This document shows, piece by piece, positions 8,198-16,821 of a stretch of DNA of 64,000 nt. The stretch's first letter is position 1; each line of letters opens with the position of its first letter. Source of the DNA: Plantimonas leprariae (GTDB lineage: Bacteria; Pseudomonadota; Alphaproteobacteria; Rhizobiales; Rhizobiaceae); contig NZ_VZDO01000003.1 of assembly GCF_008802405.1 (NCBI RefSeq), forward strand, positions 186,001 to 250,000. Reading direction: 5' to 3'. The position numbers were made by a program, and so were the translations under genes. The notes beneath the pieces were generated by a model, which saw only the letters and a list, made by a program, of their open reading frames with translations, searched no databases and was not told where the DNA came from.

Positions 8198-8692
8198 CCC
8201 CACCCCCTCAGGCCAAGCGACGCAACGCGGTATCTGGACCTCGAGAATGTCCAGACGCGCCGGTCGGAACTCCATGCTGATGCGGCGGCTTCGCGTAACG
8301 GCCGGAAGGAATACGGGCCGCTCGAAGGCGAACGACCAAGGATCGCCCCGGCCAGCCGTCGACCCGACCGCGCGATACCGGCTGCCTTCTCCCGCATGAC
8401 GCGGACAAACACCAGCAACAGCGATATTGCCTCTGCGTCAGAACAGAAGTTCATCCTGATGCAGCCTACGAAAGATGCTAGCTATGTCGATGCTATCTAT
8501 ACGATATTTAGGTAGCTCTATTTTCGCCGGATGGCAATAAGGAAGGACGACTTGCCGAACATCCCTCCTGTTCCGAGCAACCCGGCACCTTCCAGAATGC
8601 CCAGCAGCAAGGCAATCACCCCGCCAGACCTCGCCGGGTTCCGGCCGGTGATGTCCCCAAGCAAGCACCTCCGGAGCGGCCGAACGGCGTTC
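8198..8692. other. Gap between lipase and LacI cluster
   Basis: No confident gene. The stretch 8440-8520 is markedly AT-richer than its surroundings and could hold the promoter of the leftward lipase gene. On the minus strand, a TTG at 8664 preceded by GGAGG opens a 48-residue frame to 8518 with one hydrophobic segment (VIALLLGILEGAGLLGTGG). It could be a small membrane protein or a leftover of one, but nothing else supports it. Confidence 0.35.
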
Positions 8693-9469
8693 CTAGCCGG
8701 CAGCCAGGAGAGCGCGAAGCGTTTCGGCGTCGCGTTCGAACGATGCCGGATCGTCGTTCTCGACGAATTCCAGCATGGCGAAGCACGGCTCCTGCCAGCG
8801 TCGCTCCGGAAGGGCGGCGAAGTACCGGCGCCATTCGTCCCCTTGCGTCGCCAGCGGATACCGGTTCCGGGCCGCATCCCAGGCGAAGACATGGAGATGA
8901 CAGACCGCGCCGCCGATCGCCGCGATCTCGGCGAGCGCGGCCTCCATGCCGATGCCGGGCGACGGCTGCCAGTAGAGAAAGACGTTCGGCGCGTCGATCT
9001 CCGCCATGAGATCGCGGGCGCTGGCGAGTTCGTCCGTCAGCGAGTTCGGGTGATATTCGAGCCCGATCGTCAAGCCGCGCGCGGCCGCCTCGTCGCCCAC
9101 CTGCCGGATCGCGTCGATCGCGGCGCGCCGTTCCTCGGGCGCGTAGTCGGCCGACGGGCGGTCGCGGCGGCCGGGCCAGATCCGGACATGCCGGCACCCG
9201 AGCGCCTCGGCCACCTCGAACACGTCTCGCACCGCGTCGGGCGAAGCGTCCGGCGGCGCGAGGTAGGAGCCGTAGGACGAAACGCGGAGGCCTGCCTCTC
9301 GCGTCAGTCGGCCGACGCGCGCGGCCGTTTCGCGGTCGCCTGGCGGCACGTGGACGTCGCCACCCCATTCGATCGCGGCGATGCCGGCCTCCGCCGCCAG
9401 TTGCAAAACCGACTCGGGCGCGAGGCGCCGGAACGTCACGGAACAGAGCCCCGGCAGGAGCGTGCTCAC
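8693..9469 (-). CDS. Sugar phosphate isomerase/epimerase (xylose-isomerase-like TIM barrel)
   Basis: The 258-aa product has the pattern of AP-endonuclease-2/xylose-isomerase-like TIM barrels: IAAIEWGGDVHVP, GLRVSSYGSYL, CRHVRIWPG, GLTIGLEYHPNSLTD and CHLHVF, with the metal-ligand Glu and His residues these strands normally supply. Family members isomerise or epimerise sugars and inositols. The GTG start at 9469 overlaps the stop of the upstream dehydrogenase (GTGA), showing translational coupling. It is the last gene of a four-gene leftward operon (lacI, DUF2264, dehydrogenase, isomerase). Its substrate is probably a sugar released by that operon, but which one is unknown. Confidence 0.85.
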   Translation of the reverse strand: MSTLLPGLCSVTFRRLAPESVLQLAAEAGIAAIEWGGDVHVPPGDRETAARVGRLTREAGLRVSSYGSYLAPPDASPDAVRDVFEVAEALGCRHVRIWPGRRDRPSADYAPEERRAAIDAIRQVGDEAAARGLTIGLEYHPNSLTDELASARDLMAEIDAPNVFLYWQPSPGIGMEAALAEIAAIGGAVCHLHVFAWDAARNRYPLATQGDEWRRYFAALPERRWQEPCFAMLEFVENDDPASFERDAETLRALLAAG

Positions 9470-10485
9470 GCGATCACCGCGAGGTCGGCCGGCAGGATCC
9501 GATGCCGAAGCGGCTCGCCGCGCGCGAAGCGCTCGATCTCCGCGACGGCCATCGCGCCGAGACGCGTGCGCTCCAGCCCAATCGCGCCGGCGATGTGCGG
9601 CGTCAGGAACACGTTCGGCAGGTCGTAGAGCCGCGAGTCGGGCGGCGGAACCTCCGGATCGGTCACGTCGATCGCGGCCGAGAGGCGGCCCGATTCCAGT
9701 TCGGCGAGAAGCGCCGCCTCGTCCACCAACGCGCCGCGCGCCGTGTTGATCAGCGTCGCGCCGTCCGGCATCCGTGCCAGCGCCGCGCGGTCGATCATGC
9801 CGCGCGTTTCGGGCAGCGACGGCGCATGGAGCGAGACGATCCGGCTTCGCGCCAGGAGTTCGGGGAGCGCCACCAGCCGGGCGCCGAGACGCACTGCCTC
9901 GGCGGGCGAGACGAAGGGATCGGCCAGGAGGATCTCGAAATCGAAGGGCCTGAGCAGCGCGAGGACACCCCGCCCGATGCGCGAGGCGCCGACGAGGCCG
10001 ACCGTGCAGCCGCTCGCGCCGATCGGCTCGTCCATCATCGGAGCGGTCGCGCGGCGGTCGCGATCGCGCCGGTAGGCATGCGAGAAGGCGAAGGCGCGCT
10101 TGGCGGACAGCAGGATCAGGGCGAGCGTGAATTGCGCGACCGGCCGCGCATTCGCCTCCGCGGCGCTGGAAACGAGCACACCCGCCTCGAACACGGCTTC
10201 CGACACGAAGGTCTTCACCGTTCCGGCGGCATGGGCGAGAAGCTTCAGTCCCGGCATGAAGGTGAGTTCGGCCCGGCCCACCGGCGGGCAGCCCCAGCCG
10301 GTGAGCAGCACGTCCACACGGCCGAGCCGCTCGCGCAAGGCGGGCGACGTGAAATCGGCGACCGGTTCGGCGTCCACGAGTTCGGCGACGCGAGCCAGCC
10401 GGCCGATCAGCGCCGGCGGCAGCACGTGCTCGGTCTTGCCGGCGTCCATGACGATGAGGACGCGAGGACGCGGCAGCGCGGTCAT
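9466..10485 (-). CDS. D-2-hydroxyacid dehydrogenase family protein
   Basis: This 339-aa NAD(P)-dependent oxidoreductase shows the family landmarks in order: a substrate-domain start (PRVLIVMDAG), the nucleotide-binding loop GLVGASRIGRGV followed by an acidic residue (LLADPF), the catalytic Arg in NTARGALVDEAALL, the Glu in DPEVPP, and the catalytic His in LTPHIAGAIG. Such enzymes reduce 2-keto acids or oxidise 2-hydroxyacids such as phosphoglycerate or aldonates. It overlaps both neighbours by 4 nt (ATGA upstream, GTGA downstream), so the operon is tightly coupled. With a DUF2264 protein and a sugar isomerase beside it, processing of a uronic- or aldonic-acid derivative is a reasonable inference. 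Confidence 0.88.
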   Translation of the reverse strand: MTALPRPRVLIVMDAGKTEHVLPPALIGRLARVAELVDAEPVADFTSPALRERLGRVDVLLTGWGCPPVGRAELTFMPGLKLLAHAAGTVKTFVSEAVFEAGVLVSSAAEANARPVAQFTLALILLSAKRAFAFSHAYRRDRDRRATAPMMDEPIGASGCTVGLVGASRIGRGVLALLRPFDFEILLADPFVSPAEAVRLGARLVALPELLARSRIVSLHAPSLPETRGMIDRAALARMPDGATLINTARGALVDEAALLAELESGRLSAAIDVTDPEVPPPDSRLYDLPNVFLTPHIAGAIGLERTRLGAMAVAEIERFARGEPLRHRILPADLAVIA

Positions 10486-12347
10486 AGATGGTCGCCCGGC
10501 GCCTCGACCGCCCCGACCGCCACCCCGTCCGCCCGGAAAAGCGCGTCGAGGTCGGCAAGGGACGGAAGGGCGGGAGGGCGGTCGAGCGCATCGCGCCCGG
10601 CAGCCCCGTCGCCGGATGCGAGCACGGCGCAGGCGAGCAGCGTCTCGCCGGCGGGAATGCTGCCGCGAAGCTGCGGCACTGTGGTTTTCGCGGCGAGGAG
10701 ACCGGTATTCGGCAGCGCCTTCTGCGCGCGGCCGCCGCGCGAAACCGTGGAGCCGAGATCGACGATGGCGGCAAGGTCGCCCGGCGTGATCGCGGCGGCG
10801 CGCCCAACCGCCTCGACCGTCGTCTCGCCGTCACCGTCGTCGCCCCTTGCGATCGCGAAGCCGCCCTCGGCGCTCCGCAGCGGCCGGTCGGAGCGGATGC
10901 GGTGCAGCCTGACGTGCCAGCGGCCGGCGGGCAGGAGCGTCGTTTCCACCCGGACGCCCGGCCAGGGCTTCCAGACCGCCCGGAGCGCATGGCCCGCGAT
11001 CAGCGCCGTTTCGTTGGTTTCGCGGACGCGGTAGTGGAGGCCATCCTCGGACAGCGCCAGCGTGTTGTCGAACGCGTTGCGCTCGAAGCCGCGCTCGTCC
11101 ACCTCGACCGAGAAACCGTAGCGCGAGGCATAGGCGAATTTCGCGTATTTCTCCGGCCCGCTGCGCATCTGGAGGTTTTCCTGTCCCGACGACAGGGCGA
11201 CCACCGTGCCAGGATGGCGCGTCATCACCATGCCGGGCGCGGCCAGCGGCAGGGGGTCCGGACCCGGCGCGAGCGGCGTCTCGTCCGCCCGCCAGAACGG
11301 ATGGTCGGCCGGCAGGGCGAGCGGCAGGAAAGCCTTCAGGGCCCAGTACGGCGAGCCGGCGGAATTGTAGCTTTCCGACATGGTCAGTTGCGGATAGCCG
11401 TAGCCGACGGAAAGCACGCCGTTCGGGTGGGCGATCGGCTTGTCGGCCCACCAGCGCAGATGCCGGAGCCAGAGGCCTTTGATCTCGCCCCAGGGCAAGG
11501 CTTCCTCCTCGGCGAAGGCGAGCGCCGCCCAGAAGCCGCCGCAGGCGAAGCGATAGGTCATGGACCGGCCGAAGGCGAGCGCCCCGCCGTCTTCGTCGAA
11601 CCAGGAGCGAAAGTCCTTCGCGAAGCTCCGGGCGCGCTCGCGGAAGCGTTCGGCATAGGGATCGCCCGCGCCGGCGAACCGCGCGTGGATCAACCCGTAG
11701 AAATGCATCGCGAAAGGAATGTAGTGGTCGACGCGGCGGAAGTCCCCGTCGCGATACCAGCCGCCCGCGATGTGGAAGCCGTCCAGTTCGGCGAGATAGG
11801 CTTCGGTGAGGCTCCGGTCGTAGGCGAGGCCGAGCCGGTCCAGCGCCGCGTCCACCATGACGCGGAAGAACTTCCAGTTGTTCGGCGCATAGGCGCGCTC
11901 GCGGGCGTCGAGGAGGTAGCGCGCCAGGCGGTCGCGCTGACGGCCCGTCAACGGGTCCCAGAGCTTCTCGGGCGCCAGGCGAAGCGCGAAGCCGAGCGCG
12001 GCGAGTTCCACCAGCCGCTGGTCCCGGTCGCGAGGCTGGCCCCAATAGTCCGGATGGTCGGGATCGACGCCGTTCGCGAGGCCTGCCGCGAACAGCGGCC
12101 AGTGCGGCATGGTCCCGCCGCCGGCGAAATGCGGCGCGAGACCCCAGAGCGGCCGGGCGAAACCTTCGAGATCGGCTGCCGCCCGGTCGAAATGCGCGCC
12201 CGCGGCGTCGAGCCGAACCCGCGCCCGGCCTTCGGAGAAGAAGGGCAGCAGCGGCTCGAACAAGGCGAGAAGCGCGCGCTCCACGTCGTCCCGGCCGATC
12301 AGCGGGTTGCCGTGCAGCGGGTTGAAACGGACCGGATCGAGGCTCAT
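10482..12347 (-). CDS. DUF2264 family protein (toroid fold, probable polysaccharide-processing role)
   Basis: The 621-aa protein matches the DUF2264 layout. An N-terminal alpha/alpha-toroid-like region is rich in Trp and Arg (PLWGLAPHFAGGG, YWGQPRDRDQRLVELAALGFAL, NNWKFFRVMVD, GWYRDGDFRRVDHYIPFAMHFYG). A C-terminal beta-rich part follows (VVALSSGQENLQMRSGPEKY, then a region of short strands). The RVDHY and GGWYRDG segments are the most conserved-looking. No signal peptide is visible. Members lie in sugar and uronate catabolic loci and resemble heparinase-like lyases in architecture, but their activity is not established. It begins with an ATGA overlap at the lacI stop and is followed by the dehydrogenase with the same overlap. 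Confidence 0.85.
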   Translation of the reverse strand: MSLDPVRFNPLHGNPLIGRDDVERALLALFEPLLPFFSEGRARVRLDAAGAHFDRAAADLEGFARPLWGLAPHFAGGGTMPHWPLFAAGLANGVDPDHPDYWGQPRDRDQRLVELAALGFALRLAPEKLWDPLTGRQRDRLARYLLDARERAYAPNNWKFFRVMVDAALDRLGLAYDRSLTEAYLAELDGFHIAGGWYRDGDFRRVDHYIPFAMHFYGLIHARFAGAGDPYAERFRERARSFAKDFRSWFDEDGGALAFGRSMTYRFACGGFWAALAFAEEEALPWGEIKGLWLRHLRWWADKPIAHPNGVLSVGYGYPQLTMSESYNSAGSPYWALKAFLPLALPADHPFWRADETPLAPGPDPLPLAAPGMVMTRHPGTVVALSSGQENLQMRSGPEKYAKFAYASRYGFSVEVDERGFERNAFDNTLALSEDGLHYRVRETNETALIAGHALRAVWKPWPGVRVETTLLPAGRWHVRLHRIRSDRPLRSAEGGFAIARGDDGDGETTVEAVGRAAAITPGDLAAIVDLGSTVSRGGRAQKALPNTGLLAAKTTVPQLRGSIPAGETLLACAVLASGDGAAGRDALDRPPALPSLADLDALFRADGVAVGAVEAPGDHL

Positions 12348-13411
12348 GGAAGCGTGGCTTTCGCGGCGGCGATCGTTCCCCCTTCCACGAGCCGGACGGC
12401 ATGCTGCACCTGCCGCGCCGGGGCGGCGGGCTCGGCGAGGCGGTGCCGCATGACGTCCACCGCTTCGTGCGCCAGCGCGCGCCGGTCGACGAACAGGGTG
12501 GAAAGCCGCGGACTCATGAGGCTGGCGCAGGGCAGGTCGTCGAAGCCGAGCACCGACACGTCGTCCGGCACAGACAGGCCCAGCGCCTCCAGCGCGCTAA
12601 GGACGCCGAGCGCGATCGCGTCGTTCATGCAGAAGACCGCGGTGATATCCGGTTGGTGCAGCAAGAGCTCGCGCGTTTTCGCCGCCGCCTCCTCGAAGGT
12701 GCGGCCCGAGAACGTCAGCACGCCCTCGAAGCCCGCAGCGTCCGCCAACTCCGCGACCGCATGGCGAAAGCCCCTCGCCCGCTCGCGCGTCGTATGCCGA
12801 TGCTGGCCCGCGACATAGGCGATGCGGCGATGGCCGAGATCGAGCAGGGTCCGGGCGCCGAGGCGGCCGCCGTAGAAGTTCGCGGGCGACACGCAGTCGA
12901 GCGCGAGGGAAGGATCGGCGCCGTTGACGAGCACCAGCGGTCGCGCGTCGGCGTATCCGGGCATCGCGGCTTCGTCGAGATCGAGACCGACGACGAAGAC
13001 GCCGTCGACGCCGCAGCGTTCGAGGTCGCGCGCCCTGAGCACGTCGTCGGCCAAGAGGCGCACGGCGACGCGGAAGCGACAGGCATCGGCGGCCGCGCGC
13101 AGACCGTCGAGGATATCCTGATAGAAGGGGCCGAGGTCGCCGGTGGCGCGCTCGGCCGGCAGCAGCACGTCGAAAGCGAGCCCTTCCAGCGTCGCGCCGT
13201 CGCCGCCGGCGAAGCCCGGCGGCAGGGGATAGCCGAGTTCGGCCGCGGCCTTCGCGACGGCCGACCGCGCTCCGGCGCTGATGCCCGGCTCGCCGGCCAG
13301 GGCCCGCGACACCGTGCTGACCGATACGCCGGACAGCCGGGCGATATCGGTCTGGCGCGGACGGCCGGGACGTTCGGCGCGGGCCGGAGCGGGCATCAAG
13401 GACTTCACCAT
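12344..13411 (-). CDS. LacI-family transcriptional repressor of the carbohydrate cluster
   Basis: The N-terminal helix-turn-helix and hinge are clear: RQTDIARLSGVSVSTVSRALAG, then ISAGARSAVAKAAAELGYPLP. A periplasmic-binding-protein-like effector domain follows (VDGVFVVGLDLDE, LDLGHRRIAYVAGQ, ITAVFCMNDAIALGVLSALEALG, VSVLGFDDLPCASLMSPRLSTL). I place the start at the ATG at 13411 (355 aa). A longer frame from 13453 would put the start inside the operator dyads, and an ATG at 13396 is also possible. It heads the leftward operon and is divergent from the solute-binding protein gene. It probably represses both directions and the acyltransferase gene at 16561, where the same dyads recur. Confidence 0.9.
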   Translation of the reverse strand: MVKSLMPAPARAERPGRPRQTDIARLSGVSVSTVSRALAGEPGISAGARSAVAKAAAELGYPLPPGFAGGDGATLEGLAFDVLLPAERATGDLGPFYQDILDGLRAAADACRFRVAVRLLADDVLRARDLERCGVDGVFVVGLDLDEAAMPGYADARPLVLVNGADPSLALDCVSPANFYGGRLGARTLLDLGHRRIAYVAGQHRHTTRERARGFRHAVAELADAAGFEGVLTFSGRTFEEAAAKTRELLLHQPDITAVFCMNDAIALGVLSALEALGLSVPDDVSVLGFDDLPCASLMSPRLSTLFVDRRALAHEAVDVMRHRLAEPAAPARQVQHAVRLVEGGTIAAAKATLP

Positions 13412-13425
13412 ATCCCGTAGCTCAT

Positions 13426-13457
13426 CGCAATTAATTGCAAAATTTGCAAGCATTGCA
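13426..13457. promoter_or_regulatory. Cluster of LacI-type operator dyads between lacI and SBP gene
   Basis: Overlapping palindromes stand out from the GC-rich background: GCAATTAATTGC at 13427-13438, TGCAAAATTTGCA at 13436-13448, and a further TTGCA repeat up to 13457. The shared half-site is GCAA/TTGC. They sit just upstream of the repressor's own start and 76 nt before the SBP start, so one array could control both directions. Confidence 0.7.
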
Positions 13458-13533
13458 GATCGTGATAATGCTTCGCCGGGAACAGCGGCGGTTTCGCAGG
13501 AGGCGGGACGACCGCTTTGCAGGAGGACGAGCG

Positions 13534-14823
13534 ATGCTTGCGATGAACAGACGGACGCTTCTCGCCGCCGGCGCAGGCTTGGCGGCCGGCGTCGCGCTCG
13601 GCGGCATGCCGGCGCGCGCGCAGGATGTCAGGATGCGCTGCACCTGGTGGGGCTCGGCCGAACGGCTGCGGCGCACGAACGAGGTGATCGCGCTCTACAA
13701 CAAGCAGCATCCGGAGGTCGCCATCACCGGGGAGCAGATCGCCGGCTCCGATTATTGGGTGAAGCTCGCGACGGCCATGGCGGGCCGCAGCGTATCGGAC
13801 GTGTTCCAGCTCGAACCCTCGACCCTGTCGGATTATTCGGGACGCGGCGCCTGCCTGCCGCTCGACCCGTTGCTGAACGGCGCGATCGATCTGTCCAAGT
13901 ACGGCGCGGGCGACGCCGATCTCTGCCGCATCGACGGCAAGCTGTTCGGCGTGACGCTGGCCCTCAACTCCTTCGCGATGCTGTACGATTCGGCCGCGCT
14001 GAAGGAAGCGGGCCTGGAAGTGCCGAAGGAGCAGATGAGCTGGGAGGCCTTCGCCGAGTTCGCGAAAGCGTTCAAGGCGAACGGTCCGAAGAAGCGCAAC
14101 TACTGGGCCGCACCCTATGCGGCGCGCTACGGCTACGTCCTGGACATCTGGCTGCGGCAGCGCGGCAAGCGGCTGTTCGACGGCGGCTCGATCGGCTTCG
14201 ACGTCGAGGACGCGAAAGCGTGGTTCGGCTACTGGGAGGACCTGCGGCAGAACGGCGCCTGCGTTTCGGCGGATATCCAGACGCGCGACGACGAGACGAT
14301 CGAAACCAACGCGCTGACCCTCGGCAACGCGGCGGTCGGCTTCGCCTATTCGAACCAGCTCGTCGGCTATCAGAAGCTGAACAAGGGCACGCTCGAACTG
14401 GGGATGGTGCCGGGCATTCCCGGCGCTCCCAGCGGCCACTACTACCGGTCGGCGTCCTGCTGGTCGATCGGTGCGACGACGGCGAACGCGGAAGCCGCCG
14501 GACGCTTCATCTCCTTCTTCGTGAACGACGTCGAGGCCGGCAAGATCCTCGGTGTCGAGCGCGGCGTGCCGCCGTCCTCGGTCGTTCGCGAGGCGATCCT
14601 GCCCCTCCTCGACGAAACGGAGAAGAAGACGGTCGCCTATGTCGAGTTCCTGAAAGGCAAGGTCGAGGCGAATCCTCCGCCCGCGCCGATCGGCGCGAAC
14701 GAGTTCAGCCGCAACGTGCTGCGCCCGACCGCGGACGCCATCGCCTTCGAGCAGCTTTCGATCGCCGACGGCGCACAGCAGCTCGTCGAGAACGGCCGCG
14801 CCGTCCTGCGCGGCCGCACGTAA
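13534..14823 (+). CDS. Tat-exported ABC sugar-binding protein (family 1 SBP)
   Basis: The ATG at 13534 is 7 nt after AGGAGG. The N-terminus has a twin-arginine signal (NRRTLLAAGAGLAAGVALGG, cleavage near ARAQD), so the protein is exported folded to the periplasm. The 429-aa protein then shows the family 1 solute-binding pattern: MRCTWWGSAERLRRTNEVIALYNKQHP, DVFQLEPSTL, KLFGVTLALNSFAMLYDSA and AAVGFAYSNQLVG. Such proteins deliver oligosaccharides or sugars to CUT1 ABC permeases. No permease or ATPase gene lies next to it, so it must use a transporter encoded elsewhere. Its promoter region is shared with lacI and filled with operator dyads. Confidence 0.9.
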   Translation: MLAMNRRTLLAAGAGLAAGVALGGMPARAQDVRMRCTWWGSAERLRRTNEVIALYNKQHPEVAITGEQIAGSDYWVKLATAMAGRSVSDVFQLEPSTLSDYSGRGACLPLDPLLNGAIDLSKYGAGDADLCRIDGKLFGVTLALNSFAMLYDSAALKEAGLEVPKEQMSWEAFAEFAKAFKANGPKKRNYWAAPYAARYGYVLDIWLRQRGKRLFDGGSIGFDVEDAKAWFGYWEDLRQNGACVSADIQTRDDETIETNALTLGNAAVGFAYSNQLVGYQKLNKGTLELGMVPGIPGAPSGHYYRSASCWSIGATTANAEAAGRFISFFVNDVEAGKILGVERGVPPSSVVREAILPLLDETEKKTVAYVEFLKGKVEANPPPAPIGANEFSRNVLRPTADAIAFEQLSIADGAQQLVENGRAVLRGRT

Positions 14824-14840
14824 GGCGCGGCGCCGCGAGG

Positions 14841-14867
14841 GATCGCCGGAGGCCCTAGCCGGCGATC
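14841..14867. terminator. Bidirectional hairpin between convergent genes
   Basis: GATCGCCGG (14841-14849) pairs perfectly with CCGGCGATC (14859-14867) across a 9-nt loop. It lies between the stop of the SBP gene (14823) and the stop codon of the convergent acyltransferase gene, partly inside that gene's last codons. There is no clear U-tract on either side. Confidence 0.5.
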
Positions 14868-16561
14868 GCGCCGTCCGTCCGGTGGACGCCGCGGGGAACG
14901 AAGGGCAGCGCGGCTTCGGCGTCGATCAGGCGAGCCGCGTAGTGCAGCGTCGCGAGCCACATCTCCGTGCCCTGCAGGCCCGGCTGCTGCCCGGCACCGA
15001 AGGCGAATCCCCGTCCGGGCTCCCAACAAGCGGCCGCACGCTCGATCACTTCGGCCGCGAGCCGGACGACCTCGTCGCGCCGATGCGCCGTCCAGCGGAG
15101 GCCGTACCAAAGCGGATAGATCACGTCGAGCACGTTGCAGGCGTTCCAGCCGGCCTGCCGGAAGCCGTCGCTCAGCCGCCAATGGCCGAGGACGGTGTCG
15201 ATCGCCGCATCGGGACGCGGCGGGCATAGGCCGAACTGCGCGTAGCTGCCCCGGACGAGGCGATAGTAGCCGTTCACCGGCTGCAGCCATCCGTCATCGC
15301 CGGGGGGGCTCCACAAGCCGCTGGCCGGGTCGACATGGAGGGCGAGCCAGCCGAACAGGGTCTCGCGGCTGCGGTTGCCGAGACCGTGGTAGCGTCCGTC
15401 GAAGGCGAGCGCCGTCCCGATGGCGTCGACCACCGCGCCGCAATGCCAGCCGCGATCGCGCCACGGCAGCGCTTCCAGCCAAGTGCACAGGGCGTCGGGC
15501 GCGAGGCCGGAGACGGCCGATACCGGATGGCTCGGCGCGGTGTCCAGGACCTCGAGCGCGTAGCCGATCGCCAGGACGTTGTAGAGCGCGATATCGTCCG
15601 AGCGCTCCTGCCCCCTGACGGGACGCGGCCTGTAGGGGTCGGGAAACAGGCCGGACACGGGATCCTGCGCCGCTCGAAGCCGCGCGACCGTCGCCGCGCG
15701 GTCGATGCCCTCGGGGAAGCCGCCGAACCCGGCGGCGATCTCGATCGCATCGCAGAGATGACGCAGGGCCGGACGCTTCTCGCCCGTCGCGCCGCGCGAC
15801 AGGTAGTCCATGGCGTCGTCGCGCTCGCGCCCGATCACCTCCGGCCACTGCGACGCGGCATCGCGCCCGAAACGCCGGAGCAAGCCTTCCGCGGACGACC
15901 CGGCGCGGCGGGCGGGCGATGCTTCGAGAGTTTCCAGTGGCGTGCCGCGTTCCTTGATGACGCGCGCTGGCGATCCGGCCACCACGGCGCGATCCGGCAC
16001 GTTGCGCGTCACCACGGCGCCGGCGGCGATCACGGCGCCGCGGCCGACCGCGACGCCGTCGAGGACGACTGCGTTGGCGCCGATCCAGACATCGTCGCCG
16101 ACCGCGATGCCCCGCGTCTCGACCGGCTGGGCATGGATCGGGACGTCGGTTCTGGCGATGGAATGATTGAAGCCGACGACGGATGCGTGCGAGGCGATGC
16201 GGACGCCGTCGCCGAAGCGAACCTTGCCGGAGATGCAGGCATAGGGATTGACCGAACAATCCGTGCCGAACTCGACGTCGCCCCGCACGATCGCATGGCC
16301 GGCGATCCAGGATCGCTCGCCGAGCACCAGATGATCGGCGAGCACGAAGGCGTCGCGCGCGACATAGGCCGTCGGCGCGATCGCCGCATCCGAGATGCGC
16401 GCCAAACGCGCCGTCCGCGCCCGGTGCGCCGGCGCTTCCCAGTCCGCGGCGACCCGCTCCCAGGTGAGGATGTTCAGCCGATCCTCGCGGTTTTCGAGCG
16501 AATCCGCTTCCCGCGGGAGATCGCGGTGGATGCCGGATGGATCGCCCTGACCGTCGCGCAT
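14855..16561 (-). CDS. Hexapeptide-repeat acyltransferase fused to an alpha/alpha-toroid-like domain
   Basis: The 568-aa protein joins two domains. Residues about 50-210 form a left-handed beta-helix acyltransferase: hexapeptide turns (AYVARDAFVLADHLVLG, SWIAGHAIVRGDVEFG, IASHASVVGFNHSI with the probable catalytic His, VWIGANAVVLDGVAVG, VIAAGAVVTRNVP) ending in AVVAGSPARVIKERG. Residues about 230-568 are helical and Trp-rich (GFPEGIDRAATVARL, RGWHCGAVVDAIGTAL, FRQAGWNACNVLDVIYPLWYG, GTEMWLATLHYAARLI), like a toroid glycosidase or lyase fold. A TGAGGA 8 nt upstream supports the ATG at 16561. The LacI-type dyads upstream suggest shared control with the 8.7-14.8 kb cluster. Acetylation or handling of an acetylated oligosaccharide is inferred. 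Confidence 0.8.
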   Translation of the reverse strand: MRDGQGDPSGIHRDLPREADSLENREDRLNILTWERVAADWEAPAHRARTARLARISDAAIAPTAYVARDAFVLADHLVLGERSWIAGHAIVRGDVEFGTDCSVNPYACISGKVRFGDGVRIASHASVVGFNHSIARTDVPIHAQPVETRGIAVGDDVWIGANAVVLDGVAVGRGAVIAAGAVVTRNVPDRAVVAGSPARVIKERGTPLETLEASPARRAGSSAEGLLRRFGRDAASQWPEVIGRERDDAMDYLSRGATGEKRPALRHLCDAIEIAAGFGGFPEGIDRAATVARLRAAQDPVSGLFPDPYRPRPVRGQERSDDIALYNVLAIGYALEVLDTAPSHPVSAVSGLAPDALCTWLEALPWRDRGWHCGAVVDAIGTALAFDGRYHGLGNRSRETLFGWLALHVDPASGLWSPPGDDGWLQPVNGYYRLVRGSYAQFGLCPPRPDAAIDTVLGHWRLSDGFRQAGWNACNVLDVIYPLWYGLRWTAHRRDEVVRLAAEVIERAAACWEPGRGFAFGAGQQPGLQGTEMWLATLHYAARLIDAEAALPFVPRGVHRTDGAIAG

Positions 16562-16664
16562 GCCGTCGTCCTCACGGGTCGCGGGCGAGGCGAATAGGCC
16601 GGCCCGCCGCCCCGCGACCGTCGCCTGCTTCTGTCATCGGCCCGCCCGGCAGTCCATCGCAAAC

Positions 16665-16698
16665 TGCAATATCTTGCAATCCATCGCAAATAATTGCG
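16665..16698. promoter_or_regulatory. Second pair of LacI-type operator dyads
   Basis: TGCAATATCTTGCA (16665-16678) and CGCAAATAATTGCG (16685-16698) are two dyads with the same GCAA-N4-TTGC plan as those at 13426-13457. They lie about 100 nt upstream of the leftward acyltransferase gene and 124 nt upstream of the rightward kdp genes. A LacI site for the acyltransferase gene is the simplest reading. Confidence 0.65.
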
Positions 16699-16821
16699 GT
16701 CGCGCCTGGTGGCCCGAACCGGCGCAACGGCTTCCGCTCCGGACCAAGCAAGCAAATCTCGTATGGATTTTTTACGCGCATCCGCGCCAATCGAAGGGCG
16801 ATCCCTGAAAGGAGGGCTCGC

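Noticed and set aside
8397..8515. Small plus-strand ORF of 39 codons in the AT-rich patch
   Set aside because: It is the end of a long shadow frame, has no ribosome site, and its less GC-rich DNA is better explained as a promoter region.
8531..9628. 365-codon plus-strand frame opposite the sugar isomerase
   Set aside because: The minus strand encodes a coherent TIM barrel with GTGA coupling to its neighbour.
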